The notes beneath the pieces are model-generated. The model did not search any database, was not told where the DNA came from, and saw only the letters and a program-made list of their open reading frames with translations. A stretch of 7,382 nt of DNA, from NCBI GenBank assembly GCA_002378605.1, contig DFSK01000006.1, positions 1-7,382 of the forward strand, written 5' to 3'. How positions within the stretch are numbered: position 1 is the stretch's first letter; every line of letters starts with the position of its first letter. The stretch is from Alphaproteobacteria bacterium UBA3439 (GTDB lineage Bacteria > Pseudomonadota > Alphaproteobacteria > Puniceispirillales > Puniceispirillaceae). This document shows, piece by piece, positions 1 to 6,426 of this stretch. The translations under genes and the position numbers were made by a program.

Positions 1-68
1 CGAAAAAAACGGTGGCGAAAAAAGCAGTAGTCAGAAAAGCCACACGCAAAGCCACAAGCCGGACATAA
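1..68 (+). CDS. 3' end of an unidentified gene with a Lys/Ala/Arg-rich C-terminal tail
   Basis: The frame beginning at base 3 stays open to a TAA at 66-68 and encodes a 21-residue tail ending AKKAVVRKATRKATSRT. Nine of the 21 residues are Lys or Arg and none is acidic. Tails of this kind bind nucleic acid; in alphaproteobacteria they end DNA topoisomerase I, RNase R and histone-like proteins, among others, so the tail alone does not identify the gene. The frame starting at base 2 is also open, to a TGA at 128-130, but reads as a mixed peptide with no family character. I prefer the basic frame because its composition is so characteristic. No clear terminator hairpin follows the stop. Confidence 0.5.
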   Translation, partial: KKTVAKKAVVRKATRKATSRT

Positions 69-272
69 CCACCCTATCGGCACGCCCCCTTTCGCGTTTG
101 CAAGCGCGACATGATGATGCATTGTCATGAAATCGGTTTCGAAGGCATCTCAGCTCAAAAACAATCATGATTGGCGGTTTTCGCCCTCGCGCTAACGATT
201 TATTAGCCATATCAAACTATGCTGTTACGAAGCGGATATTTCATCCTCGCGACCATGATGGAGATCACACGC
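69..272. other. Non-coding spacer with two palindromes
   Basis: This 204 bp stretch has no convincing gene. It holds an imperfect 20 bp palindrome at 110-129, with outer arms CATGA and TCATG, a symmetric ATGCAT centre and two mismatched positions per arm. It also holds a perfect 12 bp palindrome, CAATCATGATTG, at 162-173. The two share the hexamer TCATGA (125-130 and 165-170). These could be protein-binding sites controlling the zinc-ribbon gene, or chance. I see no well-spaced -35/-10 pair and no intrinsic terminator. Confidence 0.4.
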
Positions 273-731
273 ATGAACCAAACCTGCCCGCATTGTCAGG
301 CACTCGTTATTTTGCCTGAGCTGGTTCGCAATTATGGTGACATGCCAATCCAATGCCATGATTGCGAAAATTCGTTTTTTCTGCCAGCCGAACAATTAAG
401 CAAAACCATGGGCGGGGTGGAACGGCGGCGCTGTCGATCCTGCAAATTGGCGCTTTATCTGCCAAAGATGAACCATATTCCTGCGCCTTTGCGCTTTATC
501 TGCCCGAATTGCACATCACCCTTGCCAGCACGCCATTGGCGGCGCGTGCCAGGCTGGCGCGGCATTATTCTGGCCATTGGCATCGGGCTTTTTATCGGCG
601 CGGTCGGATTTCAATTAGAACCAGCCTCTTTGATTACGCTCAAAGCGGCATTGGCGCAGACTCAAACAATGGCGATCGATATTTTTGACGCCATTCAAAG
701 CTGGGCCAGATCGCTTTATAACGCGCTGTAA
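273..731 (+). CDS. Small membrane protein with two tandem zinc ribbons (MJ0042-like), function unknown
   Basis: The product is 152 aa from the ATG at 273. That start is chosen because GGAG at 260-263 lies 9 nt upstream and the zinc motif begins right after it; in-frame ATGs at 219, 255 and 258 are possible but lack this support. Two four-cysteine ribbons are visible: C5/C8 with C28/C31, and C54/C57 with C77/C80. Both have exactly 19 residues between the CxxC pairs and an LP dipeptide at the same offset (14-15 and 63-64), which suggests an internal duplication. The first resembles the MJ0042 zinc-ribbon type. A basic stretch (RHWRRVPGWR) precedes one membrane segment at about 97-115, so the ribbons should be cytoplasmic and the last 37 residues periplasmic. 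The gene converges with hrcA across 24 bp. No specific function can be assigned; the ribbons could bind nucleic acid or protein, or be structural. Confidence 0.85.
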   Translation: MNQTCPHCQALVILPELVRNYGDMPIQCHDCENSFFLPAEQLSKTMGGVERRRCRSCKLALYLPKMNHIPAPLRFICPNCTSPLPARHWRRVPGWRGIILAIGIGLFIGAVGFQLEPASLITLKAALAQTQTMAIDIFDAIQSWARSLYNAL

Positions 732-755
732 GTCACGAAGCTGGGCATAAGATCG

Positions 756-1814
756 TTACCGACCCAAAACGCGGTCTATCGCCTTGCTTGTATAATCGAC
801 CATCGGGATAATCCGCGCATAATTCATATGCCGCGGCCCTAGAACGCCAATCGCCCCGATGATCGATCGGTCATTATTTCGATAAGGCGCAATCACTAAT
901 GAACAGCCGGTGCTGGCAAAAAGGTTGTTTTCAGCACCAATGAAAATTTTCACCCCATCGCCATCGCGTGTTGCATCTAAAAGCCGAAGCGCATTTTCGC
1001 GCGCCTCTAGCGCATCAAACAGCCCACGAATTTCGGTAAGGCCTTCAGCCGCCTGAATATCATCAAGAAGATTGGCCTGCCCGCGCAAAATAAGGGCTGC
1101 ATCGTCACCACCAATACCATCTGACCAGATGCCAAGCCCCTGTTCGACAAGAACTGTGGTCAGCTCGTCAAGCTCGGCCTTATGTTGGGCAATTTCACTT
1201 CGGATCAGGCTTGCAGCATGGATCATGCTATTATTTTTCAACTTGGCATTCATATAATTGGCAGCGCGCGTCATCGCTGATGCTGGCACGCCGGCTGGCA
1301 AATCAATTAACCGGTTTTCAACCTGCCCGTCCGACCGCACCAAAACCGCCAAGGCGCGATCAACACCGATTGGCACAAATTCAAAATGCTGTAACTCGGC
1401 TTCGCTGCTTGGCGATAAAACCAGACTAGCGCAATTCGACAGACCCGATAGGGTTTTGCTGGTTTTATCAAGAAGATGATTCAGGCTGATTCCGCGGGCT
1501 GCGCATTCGCTGTCAATCGACTGGCGCTGCTCTGGTGGAATATCGCGGTTAAATTCCATCAATCCATCAACAAAAAGACGAAGGCCGGTTTCGGTTGGCA
1601 CGCGGCCTGCCGATGTATGCGGGGCAAATAAAAGCCCAGCATCTTCAAGATCGCTCATCTTGCTTCGGATCGAGGCCGGCGAGACATCAAATTTGCCCGA
1701 TCGGGCAAGCCGGCTTGAACCAACCGGTAAACCATCTTCCAAATAGGCCGAGACCAGCTCATGGAAAATTTCCAAGCTGCGCGGCTTTAAGTCCTTTATA
1801 CTAGCATCTGTCAT
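756..1814 (-). CDS. hrcA: Heat-inducible transcription repressor HrcA
   Basis: This encodes a 352 aa repressor that in known systems binds the CIRCE operator upstream of groESL (and sometimes dnaK) and is kept active by GroEL. The N-terminal winged helix is clear: LEDGLPVGSSRLA (25-37), then the recognition region SPASIRSKMSDLEDAGLL (45-62) and the family signature PHTSAGRVPTETGLRLFVDGL (65-85, in part PHTSAGR). The C-terminal half has the GAF-like end with IFIGAENNLF, CSLVIAPYR and GVLGPRHMNYARIIPMVDYTS. Length is normal for the family. The ATG at 1814 gives the usual N-terminus, though no good Shine-Dalgarno precedes it. The usual Arg-Asn in the recognition helix is Arg-Ser here (R50, S51). 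The gene is divergent from rph, a common alphaproteobacterial arrangement, but grpE, often downstream, is absent. No CIRCE sequence (TTAGCACTC...GAGTGCTAA) is seen in the window, so self-regulation is not evident. Confidence 0.96.
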   Translation of the reverse strand: MTDASIKDLKPRSLEIFHELVSAYLEDGLPVGSSRLARSGKFDVSPASIRSKMSDLEDAGLLFAPHTSAGRVPTETGLRLFVDGLMEFNRDIPPEQRQSIDSECAARGISLNHLLDKTSKTLSGLSNCASLVLSPSSEAELQHFEFVPIGVDRALAVLVRSDGQVENRLIDLPAGVPASAMTRAANYMNAKLKNNSMIHAASLIRSEIAQHKAELDELTTVLVEQGLGIWSDGIGGDDAALILRGQANLLDDIQAAEGLTEIRGLFDALEARENALRLLDATRDGDGVKIFIGAENNLFASTGCSLVIAPYRNNDRSIIGAIGVLGPRHMNYARIIPMVDYTSKAIDRVLGR

Positions 1815-1945
1815 TCGGAAAATTTAGGATAGGCCAAGCCATTTGGTCAATCGAAGAAACGGTGATGCGGCAAATTACCTTATCCCTTTACTTCACTGGC
1901 ATATCGCTTTAACCAGCTCAAACGCTGCAACATAGGATATTTATC

Positions 1946-2674
1946 ATGACACGCCCTTCCGGCCGCGCCATTGACGCGCTTCGCTCTGTTTCACTTGAAC
2001 CATCTATATCACTTCATGCCGAAGGATCATGCTTTGCCAAATTTGGGAATACGCATGTTCTTTGCACAGCATCGATTGATGAGCGCGTCCCACCATTTTT
2101 GCGCAATAGCGGCAAGGGCTGGGTAACAGCTGAATATGGTATGTTGCCGCGTTCGACCCATAGCCGTATCGACCGCGAAGCGGCACGCGGCAAACAGGGT
2201 GGCCGCACTCTTGAAATTCAGCGTTTGATTGGTCGCTCGCTTCGCGCTGTTACCAATCTTAGCGCACTTGGCGAACGCCAGATCAAAATTGACTGTGATG
2301 TGATTCAAGCTGATGGCGGCACGCGTACAGCGGCCATCACCGGCGCATGGGTTGCGCTGCGGATCGCCTGCGAACGTTTACTTTTGGCAGGCGCGATCAC
2401 GCAATCACCCCTAACCGGTCAGGTGGCGGCCATTTCATGCGGCATCTATCAAGGCCAAGCCGTTCTGGATCTTGATTATGACGAAGATAGCGCCGCTGAA
2501 ATTGACGCGAATTTCATTCTAACGGCCGATGGCCAGCTTGTTGAAATTCAGGCAACTGGCGAAGAACATCCTTTTTCACGGGCAAGCTTGAATGAAATGC
2601 TCGATCTGGCCGAAACCGGATGCAACAGCCTGTTTGACCTGCAACGCCGTGCGGTTCAAGACGCCGGTTTTTAA
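1946..2674 (+). CDS. rph: Ribonuclease PH
   Basis: RNase PH is a phosphorolytic 3'-5' exoribonuclease that uses phosphate to trim tRNA precursors, forming a cytosolic hexameric ring. The 242 aa length matches the family (about 238). Visible family blocks are [11 protein letters not shown] at the N-terminus, [17 protein letters not shown] (55-71), the [16 protein letters not shown] block containing the phosphate-binding R87, the GGTR phosphate loop (124-127) within [18 protein letters not shown], and [14 protein letters not shown] (174-187), whose acidic residues D179 and E185 sit at the metal/catalytic positions. The [13 protein letters not shown] block follows. The start is supported by AGGA at 1934-1937, 8 nt before the ATG. 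It is the first gene of a likely operon with rdgB (30 bp gap) and hemW. No convincing promoter was picked out in the 131 bp spacer shared with hrcA. Confidence 0.97.
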   Translation: MTRPSGRAIDALRSVSLEPSISLHAEGSCFAKFGNTHVLCTASIDERVPPFLRNSGKGWVTAEYGMLPRSTHSRIDREAARGKQGGRTLEIQRLIGRSLRAVTNLSALGERQIKIDCDVIQADGGTRTAAITGAWVALRIACERLLLAGAITQSPLTGQVAAISCGIYQGQAVLDLDYDEDSAAEIDANFILTADGQLVEIQATGEEHPFSRASLNEMLDLAETGCNSLFDLQRRAVQDAGF

Positions 2675-2704
2675 ACAGGCTTAACCAGAAAGAAAGATCC
2701 GATC

Positions 2705-3325
2705 ATGGCCGATCGCCAATTCACCGAAGATACGCTTGTCATTGCCACGCATAATGCTGGCAAGATGCGTGAAATTGGCGCGCTATTCGCCGGTTTTGAC
2801 ATTCATATTTTATCGGCTGCTGATCTTGGTCTCGCTGAACCGGATGAAACCGAAACCAGCTTTACCGGCAATGCAATTTTAAAGGCTCGCGAAGCGGCAA
2901 TGGCCTCTGGCAAGCCCGCACTTGCCGATGATTCGGGTTTGGCGGTAACAGCCCTTGAGGGCGCGCCAGGAATCTATTCGGCACGCTGGGCCGGGCCGGA
3001 TCGTGATTTTAGCCTTGCCATGAAGGCTGTTGAAACCGCGCTTGCGAAAACCAGCTGCGCTGATCATAGCGCCGAATTTATTTGTGCGCTTGCCATTGTC
3101 TGGCCGGATGGGGATGTGGTTTGTGTCGAGGGCAGAATTAAAGGCCAAATCACCTTTCCCGCCCGCGGCACAATGGGATTTGGCTATGACCCGATTTTTC
3201 AGCCCGATGGTCACAAGATCAGTTTTGGCGAAATGAACCCTGATGCCAAACATGCCATTAGCCACCGCGCCGACGCGTTTGCGCAATTGCTATCACGCTG
3301 TTTTGGCAAAGCCGATGGCCGGTAA
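2705..3325 (+). CDS. rdgB: dITP/XTP (non-canonical purine NTP) pyrophosphatase, RdgB/HAM1 family
   Basis: This 206 aa enzyme hydrolyses dITP, ITP and XTP to the monophosphate and pyrophosphate, keeping deaminated purines out of DNA and RNA. All the family motifs are present: the nucleotide-binding ATHNAGKMREI (14-24), SFTGNAILKARE (52-63), the metal-binding ADDSGL (74-79), GAPGIYSARWAG (86-97), the FPARGTMGFGYDPIF loop (151-165) and ISHRADA (185-191), which completes the purine pocket. Length is typical (about 200). The ATG at 2705 agrees with the conserved N-terminus; the upstream ribosome site is only a purine-rich run (about 2690-2697). The gene follows rph by 30 bp and overlaps the preferred hemW start by 11 nt, so it is probably cotranscribed and may be translationally coupled to hemW. 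In other databases the same family is annotated non-canonical purine NTP pyrophosphatase or Ham1. Confidence 0.97.
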   Translation: MADRQFTEDTLVIATHNAGKMREIGALFAGFDIHILSAADLGLAEPDETETSFTGNAILKAREAAMASGKPALADDSGLAVTALEGAPGIYSARWAGPDRDFSLAMKAVETALAKTSCADHSAEFICALAIVWPDGDVVCVEGRIKGQITFPARGTMGFGYDPIFQPDGHKISFGEMNPDAKHAISHRADAFAQLLSRCFGKADGR

Positions 3326-4526
3326 AACAAAATCGCTGGTTTTTGATCAGGCCAGCAGGCCTTTTGCGCTTTATCTTCATTGGCCTTTTTGCCGCGCCAA
3401 ATGCCCCTATTGTGATTTTAATTCGCATGTCAGCAATGATGTCGATACCAAGATTTTTGGGGATGCACTTTGCACCGAAATGACCCATATGGCGTCATTG
3501 ATGCCATCACGCCCGCCCGTATCAAGCCTGTTTTTTGGCGGCGGCACGCCATCATTGATGCCACCTATACTGGTTGAAAGATTGATCCGCCATGCCGAAG
3601 ATTTATTTGGCTTTACCAACGATATTGAAATCACCGCCGAAGCCAACCCAACCTCGGTTGAAGCTGAGGCCATGCTTGGATTCCGCAAAGCAGGCGTGAA
3701 CCGTGTTTCAATGGGGGTGCAATCGCTTGATGATGCCGGTCTGAAATTTCTGGGCCGTGAACATTCGGCCATAGATGCGCTAAAGGCGCTAGATAAGGTC
3801 AGCAAGGCCTTTGACCGCGTCTCGATTGATTTGATTTATGCGCTTCCAGATCAAAGCCCGAAAGCATGGCAAGCCATGCTTGGTCAGGCATTGTCGCTTG
3901 GACTTGGGCATTTGTCTTTATATCAATTGACGATTGAAACTGGAACCGTTTTTCATACAAGACAGCGGCGTGGTGAAGTGATGGCGCTTGATGATGATCG
4001 CGCTGCCGATCTTTATGAAATGACCCAGCAAATGAGCAATGCAGCTGGCTTGCCAGCCTATGAGATTTCCAATCATGCGGCCATTGGTCAGGAATGCCGG
4101 CATAATCTAACCTATTGGCAGGCTGGTGACTGGCTTGGTGTTGGGCCTGGTGCGCATGGGCGGTTTGCATTGTTTGATCCAGCTGAAAATCGGGCGATCC
4201 GCAACGCAACTGTGACAAGGCGCAGTCCGGCAGGATGGTTAGATGCGGTGACCGCAAATGGGCATGGCATTGACGAGACGCAGATTGACTCACCGGCGGA
4301 TTGGGCCAGCGAAATGGTGATGATGGGACTTCGCCTGACAAGCGGTATTGATCTTGGCGTGATCGAAAATCTTTGCGGGCCATGTGATGACTGGCTTGAT
4401 GGTGATGGCGTTGAACAGGCGGTTGCGGCTGGCTGGCTGCGGCGCATGCCAAATCAATCCAAATTGATGGCCAGTGATGATGGGCGGTTGCGCCTGAATC
4501 ATATTTTATCGACAATTCTGCGCTAG
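3315..4526 (+). CDS. hemW: HemW, radical-SAM haem-binding protein (formerly oxygen-independent coproporphyrinogen III oxidase-like)
   Basis: HemW is a radical SAM protein related to HemN. Characterised members bind haem and act in haem trafficking, without proven coproporphyrinogen oxidase activity. The 4Fe-4S cluster motif is C26-x3-C30-x2-C33 inside LYLHWPFCRAKCPYCDF. HemN has a further Cys two residues on; here F35 stands there, as in HemW. Further blocks are FFGGGTPS (73-80), EITAEANPT (105-113), VSMGVQSLDDAGLKFLGREHS (from 131), IDLIYALPDQS and LSLYQLTIETGT. The HNLTYW haem-associated motif is at 263-268, followed by GVGPGAHG. I place the start at 3315 (403 aa, normal length), which overlaps rdgB by 11 nt. 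An in-frame ATG at 3243 would add 24 residues lying wholly inside rdgB and unlike the family N-terminus. Neither start has a strong Shine-Dalgarno, so coupling to rdgB is likely. It is the last gene of the rph-rdgB-hemW unit and converges on the lipoprotein gene. Confidence 0.95.
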   Translation: MAGKTKSLVFDQASRPFALYLHWPFCRAKCPYCDFNSHVSNDVDTKIFGDALCTEMTHMASLMPSRPPVSSLFFGGGTPSLMPPILVERLIRHAEDLFGFTNDIEITAEANPTSVEAEAMLGFRKAGVNRVSMGVQSLDDAGLKFLGREHSAIDALKALDKVSKAFDRVSIDLIYALPDQSPKAWQAMLGQALSLGLGHLSLYQLTIETGTVFHTRQRRGEVMALDDDRAADLYEMTQQMSNAAGLPAYEISNHAAIGQECRHNLTYWQAGDWLGVGPGAHGRFALFDPAENRAIRNATVTRRSPAGWLDAVTANGHGIDETQIDSPADWASEMVMMGLRLTSGIDLGVIENLCGPCDDWLDGDGVEQAVAAGWLRRMPNQSKLMASDDGRLRLNHILSTILR

Positions 4527-4546
4527 CCAAAGCGGCGATAAAACCC

Positions 4547-4578
4547 GTGCCGGCCCGATCAATGGCGGCAACAATTTT
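4547..4578. terminator. Possible weak terminator between convergent hemW and the lipoprotein gene
   Basis: In the 57 bp between the two convergent stop codons, GTGCCGGCC (4547-4555) can pair with GGCGGCAAC (4564-4572). This gives eight base pairs with one bulged base on each side and an eight-base loop. AATTTT follows on the plus strand (4573-4578), a poor T-tract, and only GGG/TTTTA context follows on the minus side. The location is where a terminator is expected, but the structure is imperfect. Confidence 0.3.
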
Positions 4579-4583
4579 GACTG

Positions 4584-6179
4584 TTAAATCTTGTTTGGCG
4601 CCGGGCGAATGATCTTGGCCTCACCCTTATCGATTTTGCGCAATTCAAAACTGCGGATATTGCGACCATTTGGCAGCAGACGAAAGGCACCGCTATAGCC
4701 TTGAAACCCGCTATTGCTGACAAGCTGTTTTGACCAATCCCGATTATCCGATTTTGCCAAGGCCGCCACAAGCGCCATCGCATCAAACCCCACCCGCGCC
4801 AACTGGCCTGCCGGTTCCGGCCAGATTTCAGTCCAATCGGCATCAAAGCGCGCATCAAGATTGCTTGGCCGTGTTGAAAACAACCCGCCTTGAAGCGATG
4901 GTTCGACCAAAAGCTGGCGTTGATTCCATAAGGCATTACCAAGATAAAGTGCGCGATCCGGCCCCACATCGTAAAAGGCAAGAACCGGCGCGGTGCGAAG
5001 CGCAAAAGCCGGATCACCCGCAAAAATTACCGCATCAAACGGGCTGTCTTTGGCAAGCGGTACGTCATCAATTGGCGCTGTATAGCGGGTAAAAGCGCGA
5101 ATGGCATTTTTCAGGTTGGTTTCATCGGCAAGTTCATCATCGCTAAGCACGCGCACCGCTTCGGGGGTTAATCCGAAATCGGCCAAACGTTGGCTTGCAT
5201 GCGTCAATAGACGTTGCCCAAAAAGCGAGTCTTGCGCAATCAAGGCAAAGCGGCGCTTGCCAGTACTGACCGCATGACCAAGCAAACCATCAAGCTGTTG
5301 TTCGGGAAGATAACCCATCAACCAGCGATCGGCGCTGGCAACATCGACATTATTTGACAGCAATAGCATTGGTGGCCGCGAACGACCATCGCGCATTTGA
5401 TCAGTGACGGCGCGTGCCTGCGTGACCGCATCGGTGAAAAGCGGGCCAATAAAAATATCAACATCACTGTTCAGGCCGGTCATTGCCGCATTGCCAGCGG
5501 TTTCACCACCCTTTGTGTCGAGAAACACAATTTCGATCTTGGGATTGCTGATTTTGAATAATGCCATTTCAACGCTTCGCCGGATTTCCATGCCAAGCGC
5601 CGCATATTCACCACTTAACGGCACTAAAAGCCCGACACGAATAACCCCGTCACCTTTTGGCGGCATTTCAAAAACCGGCGCAAAGCTTTGCGGCCGAACC
5701 CGGCTTGATAAAAGCGCAAAAGCCGCGTCAAGCGCATCATCACTTAGCGACGGATCAGCGCCAATAGGTATTGTTGCCTCGTCGGTTTCAAGCACCTTAT
5801 CATCAGTCTGAAACTGCCAAATGATCGAATCCATAATCGCATTTGCCGTGGCAAGATCAGTTGCGCTGCCCTGATCAGACATTTTCGTATCAGGGGGGTT
5901 GTTTGGCGCTATCCGACTGGTGACCGATCCGGTTTGATTTGATGTTTCGGCTGATGCTGGTTTTGTTACGGGTGACACTTGTTGAATTTGTGATGATGCT
6001 GCTGCTGCTGTTGCGGCCGGGAGAGAAGATGAGGGCATGGTTGCCGGTTGGCAACCGGCAAGCGCCAACATCGTAACAGCTGCCACAAATCCTGTGATCT
6101 GCCGCCAGCATAGGTGACAATCCGTAATCAAGCTTTGGCTTGATTGATTTATCCGGTCATTTTCAAACATATCTTGCAT
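4584..6179 (-). CDS. LppC/LpoA-family lipoprotein (penicillin-binding protein activator, periplasmic-binding-protein fold)
   Basis: The 531 aa product has a signal segment FVAAVTMLALAGC with lipobox LAGC; the lipidated Cys is residue 43, codon 6053-6051. A Ser/Ala/Thr/Pro/Gln-rich linker follows (about 44-110), then a short helical stretch, then a type I periplasmic-binding fold from about 178 (GVIRVGLLVPLSGEYAALG) through IEIVFLDTKGG, VDIFIGPLF, RRFALIAQDSLFG, FDAVIFAGDP and ALYLGNALW. This matches the LppC family. E. coli LpoA of this family is an outer-membrane activator of PBP1A, but activator function in alphaproteobacteria is inferred by homology only, and I see no LpoA-like N-terminal TPR region. 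I chose ATG 6179 because GGGG lies 11 nt upstream; ATG 6170 is almost as good, and the frame also extends to a TTG at 6242 that would read through a direct repeat. It is divergent from rsmI, as lpoA (yraM) is from rsmI in E. coli. The linker includes a (GCT)n run near 5998-6010. Confidence 0.88.
   Translation of the reverse strand: MQDMFENDRINQSSQSLITDCHLCWRQITGFVAAVTMLALAGCQPATMPSSSLPAATAAAASSQIQQVSPVTKPASAETSNQTGSVTSRIAPNNPPDTKMSDQGSATDLATANAIMDSIIWQFQTDDKVLETDEATIPIGADPSLSDDALDAAFALLSSRVRPQSFAPVFEMPPKGDGVIRVGLLVPLSGEYAALGMEIRRSVEMALFKISNPKIEIVFLDTKGGETAGNAAMTGLNSDVDIFIGPLFTDAVTQARAVTDQMRDGRSRPPMLLLSNNVDVASADRWLMGYLPEQQLDGLLGHAVSTGKRRFALIAQDSLFGQRLLTHASQRLADFGLTPEAVRVLSDDELADETNLKNAIRAFTRYTAPIDDVPLAKDSPFDAVIFAGDPAFALRTAPVLAFYDVGPDRALYLGNALWNQRQLLVEPSLQGGLFSTRPSNLDARFDADWTEIWPEPAGQLARVGFDAMALVAALAKSDNRDWSKQLVSNSGFQGYSGAFRLLPNGRNIRSFELRKIDKGEAKIIRPAPNKI
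6041..6061. repeat. Perfect 10 bp inverted repeat over the lipobox codons
   Basis: Arms TTGCCGGTTG (6041-6050) and CAACCGGCAA (6052-6061) are exact reverse complements around a single G at 6051. In the mRNA of the lipoprotein gene this can form nine base pairs with a three-base loop, spanning the Leu-Ala-Gly-Cys-Gln-Pro-Ala-Thr codons. No U-tract follows, so it is not an intrinsic terminator. Confidence 0.75.
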
Positions 6180-6232
6180 ATCCAGATATTCCCCATAGAT
6201 TCTGGCATTTTTTTGTTCAGGTTTTCTGCAAA

Positions 6233-6268
6233 TTTCACCCAAGATTTATCTTCGTTTCACCCAAGGTT
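6233..6268. promoter_or_regulatory. Pair of direct repeats, possible operator
   Basis: TTTCACCCAAG occurs at 6233-6243 and again at 6255-6265. Extended to 14 bases (6233-6246 and 6255-6268) the copies differ at one position. Their start-to-start distance is 22 bp, about two helical turns, so both would face the same side of DNA. They lie in the divergent spacer, about 55-90 bp upstream of the lipoprotein start and about 110 bp upstream of the rsmI promoter. That is a plausible site for a regulator acting on the lipoprotein gene, but no regulator is identified. Confidence 0.45.
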
Positions 6269-6359
6269 CATATTGGCTGGTTTTGCCCAGCTTGTCATTA
6301 TCGCAAATTGTGATCTGGCATCATTCACCGTCAAACCATAATTGCATCGCATTATGCGC

Positions 6360-6389
6360 TTGTGAGGCTTCTTGCCATCGCCCTATACT
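6360..6389 (+). promoter_or_regulatory. Sigma70-like promoter for rsmI
   Basis: TTGTGA (6360-6365) and TATACT (6384-6389) are separated by 18 bp and match the -35 and -10 consensus at 4/6 and 5/6 positions. Transcription would begin near 6396, giving a leader of about 30 nt before the ATG at 6427. An 11 bp palindrome, CGCAT-T-ATGCG (6348-6358), abuts the -35 element and might be a binding site or chance. Confidence 0.55.
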
Positions 6390-6426
6390 GCCCATCTTAT
6401 TCATGCAGTTCAGGCGGTCAAAAATC

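Noticed and set aside
450..504. Exact 14 bp direct repeat GCGCTTTATCTGCC at 450-463 and 491-504
   Set aside because: The copies are 41 bp apart and read in different frames within the zinc-ribbon gene, so they do not reflect the domain duplication; most likely chance from favoured codons.
1815..1945. CIRCE element or heat-shock promoter in the hrcA/rph spacer
   Set aside because: No sequence resembling TTAGCACTC or its complement, and no CTTGAA/CCCCAT-type pair with sensible spacing, is present.
3349..3365. Hairpin AGGCC-AGCA-GGCCT followed by TTT just after the rdgB stop, resembling a terminator
   Set aside because: The stem has only five pairs, the T-run is very short, and it lies inside the start of hemW, which appears to be in the same operon.
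3799..4530. Long open frame of 243 codons on the minus strand opposite hemW
   Set aside because: It is rich in His, Gln and Ser with no recognisable domain, and lies entirely antisense to a hemW gene with all its family motifs; it is a by-product of hemW codon use.
4559..5023. Open frame of 154 codons on the minus strand, and one of 120 codons on the plus strand at 4730-5092
   Set aside because: Both overlap the well-supported binding fold of the lipoprotein gene in other frames and have no family character or ribosome site.
6180..6242. Extended N-terminus of the lipoprotein gene from a TTG at 6242
   Set aside because: It would put 21 residues ahead of a start with a better ribosome site, lengthen the signal peptide to over 60 residues, and run into one of the direct repeats.
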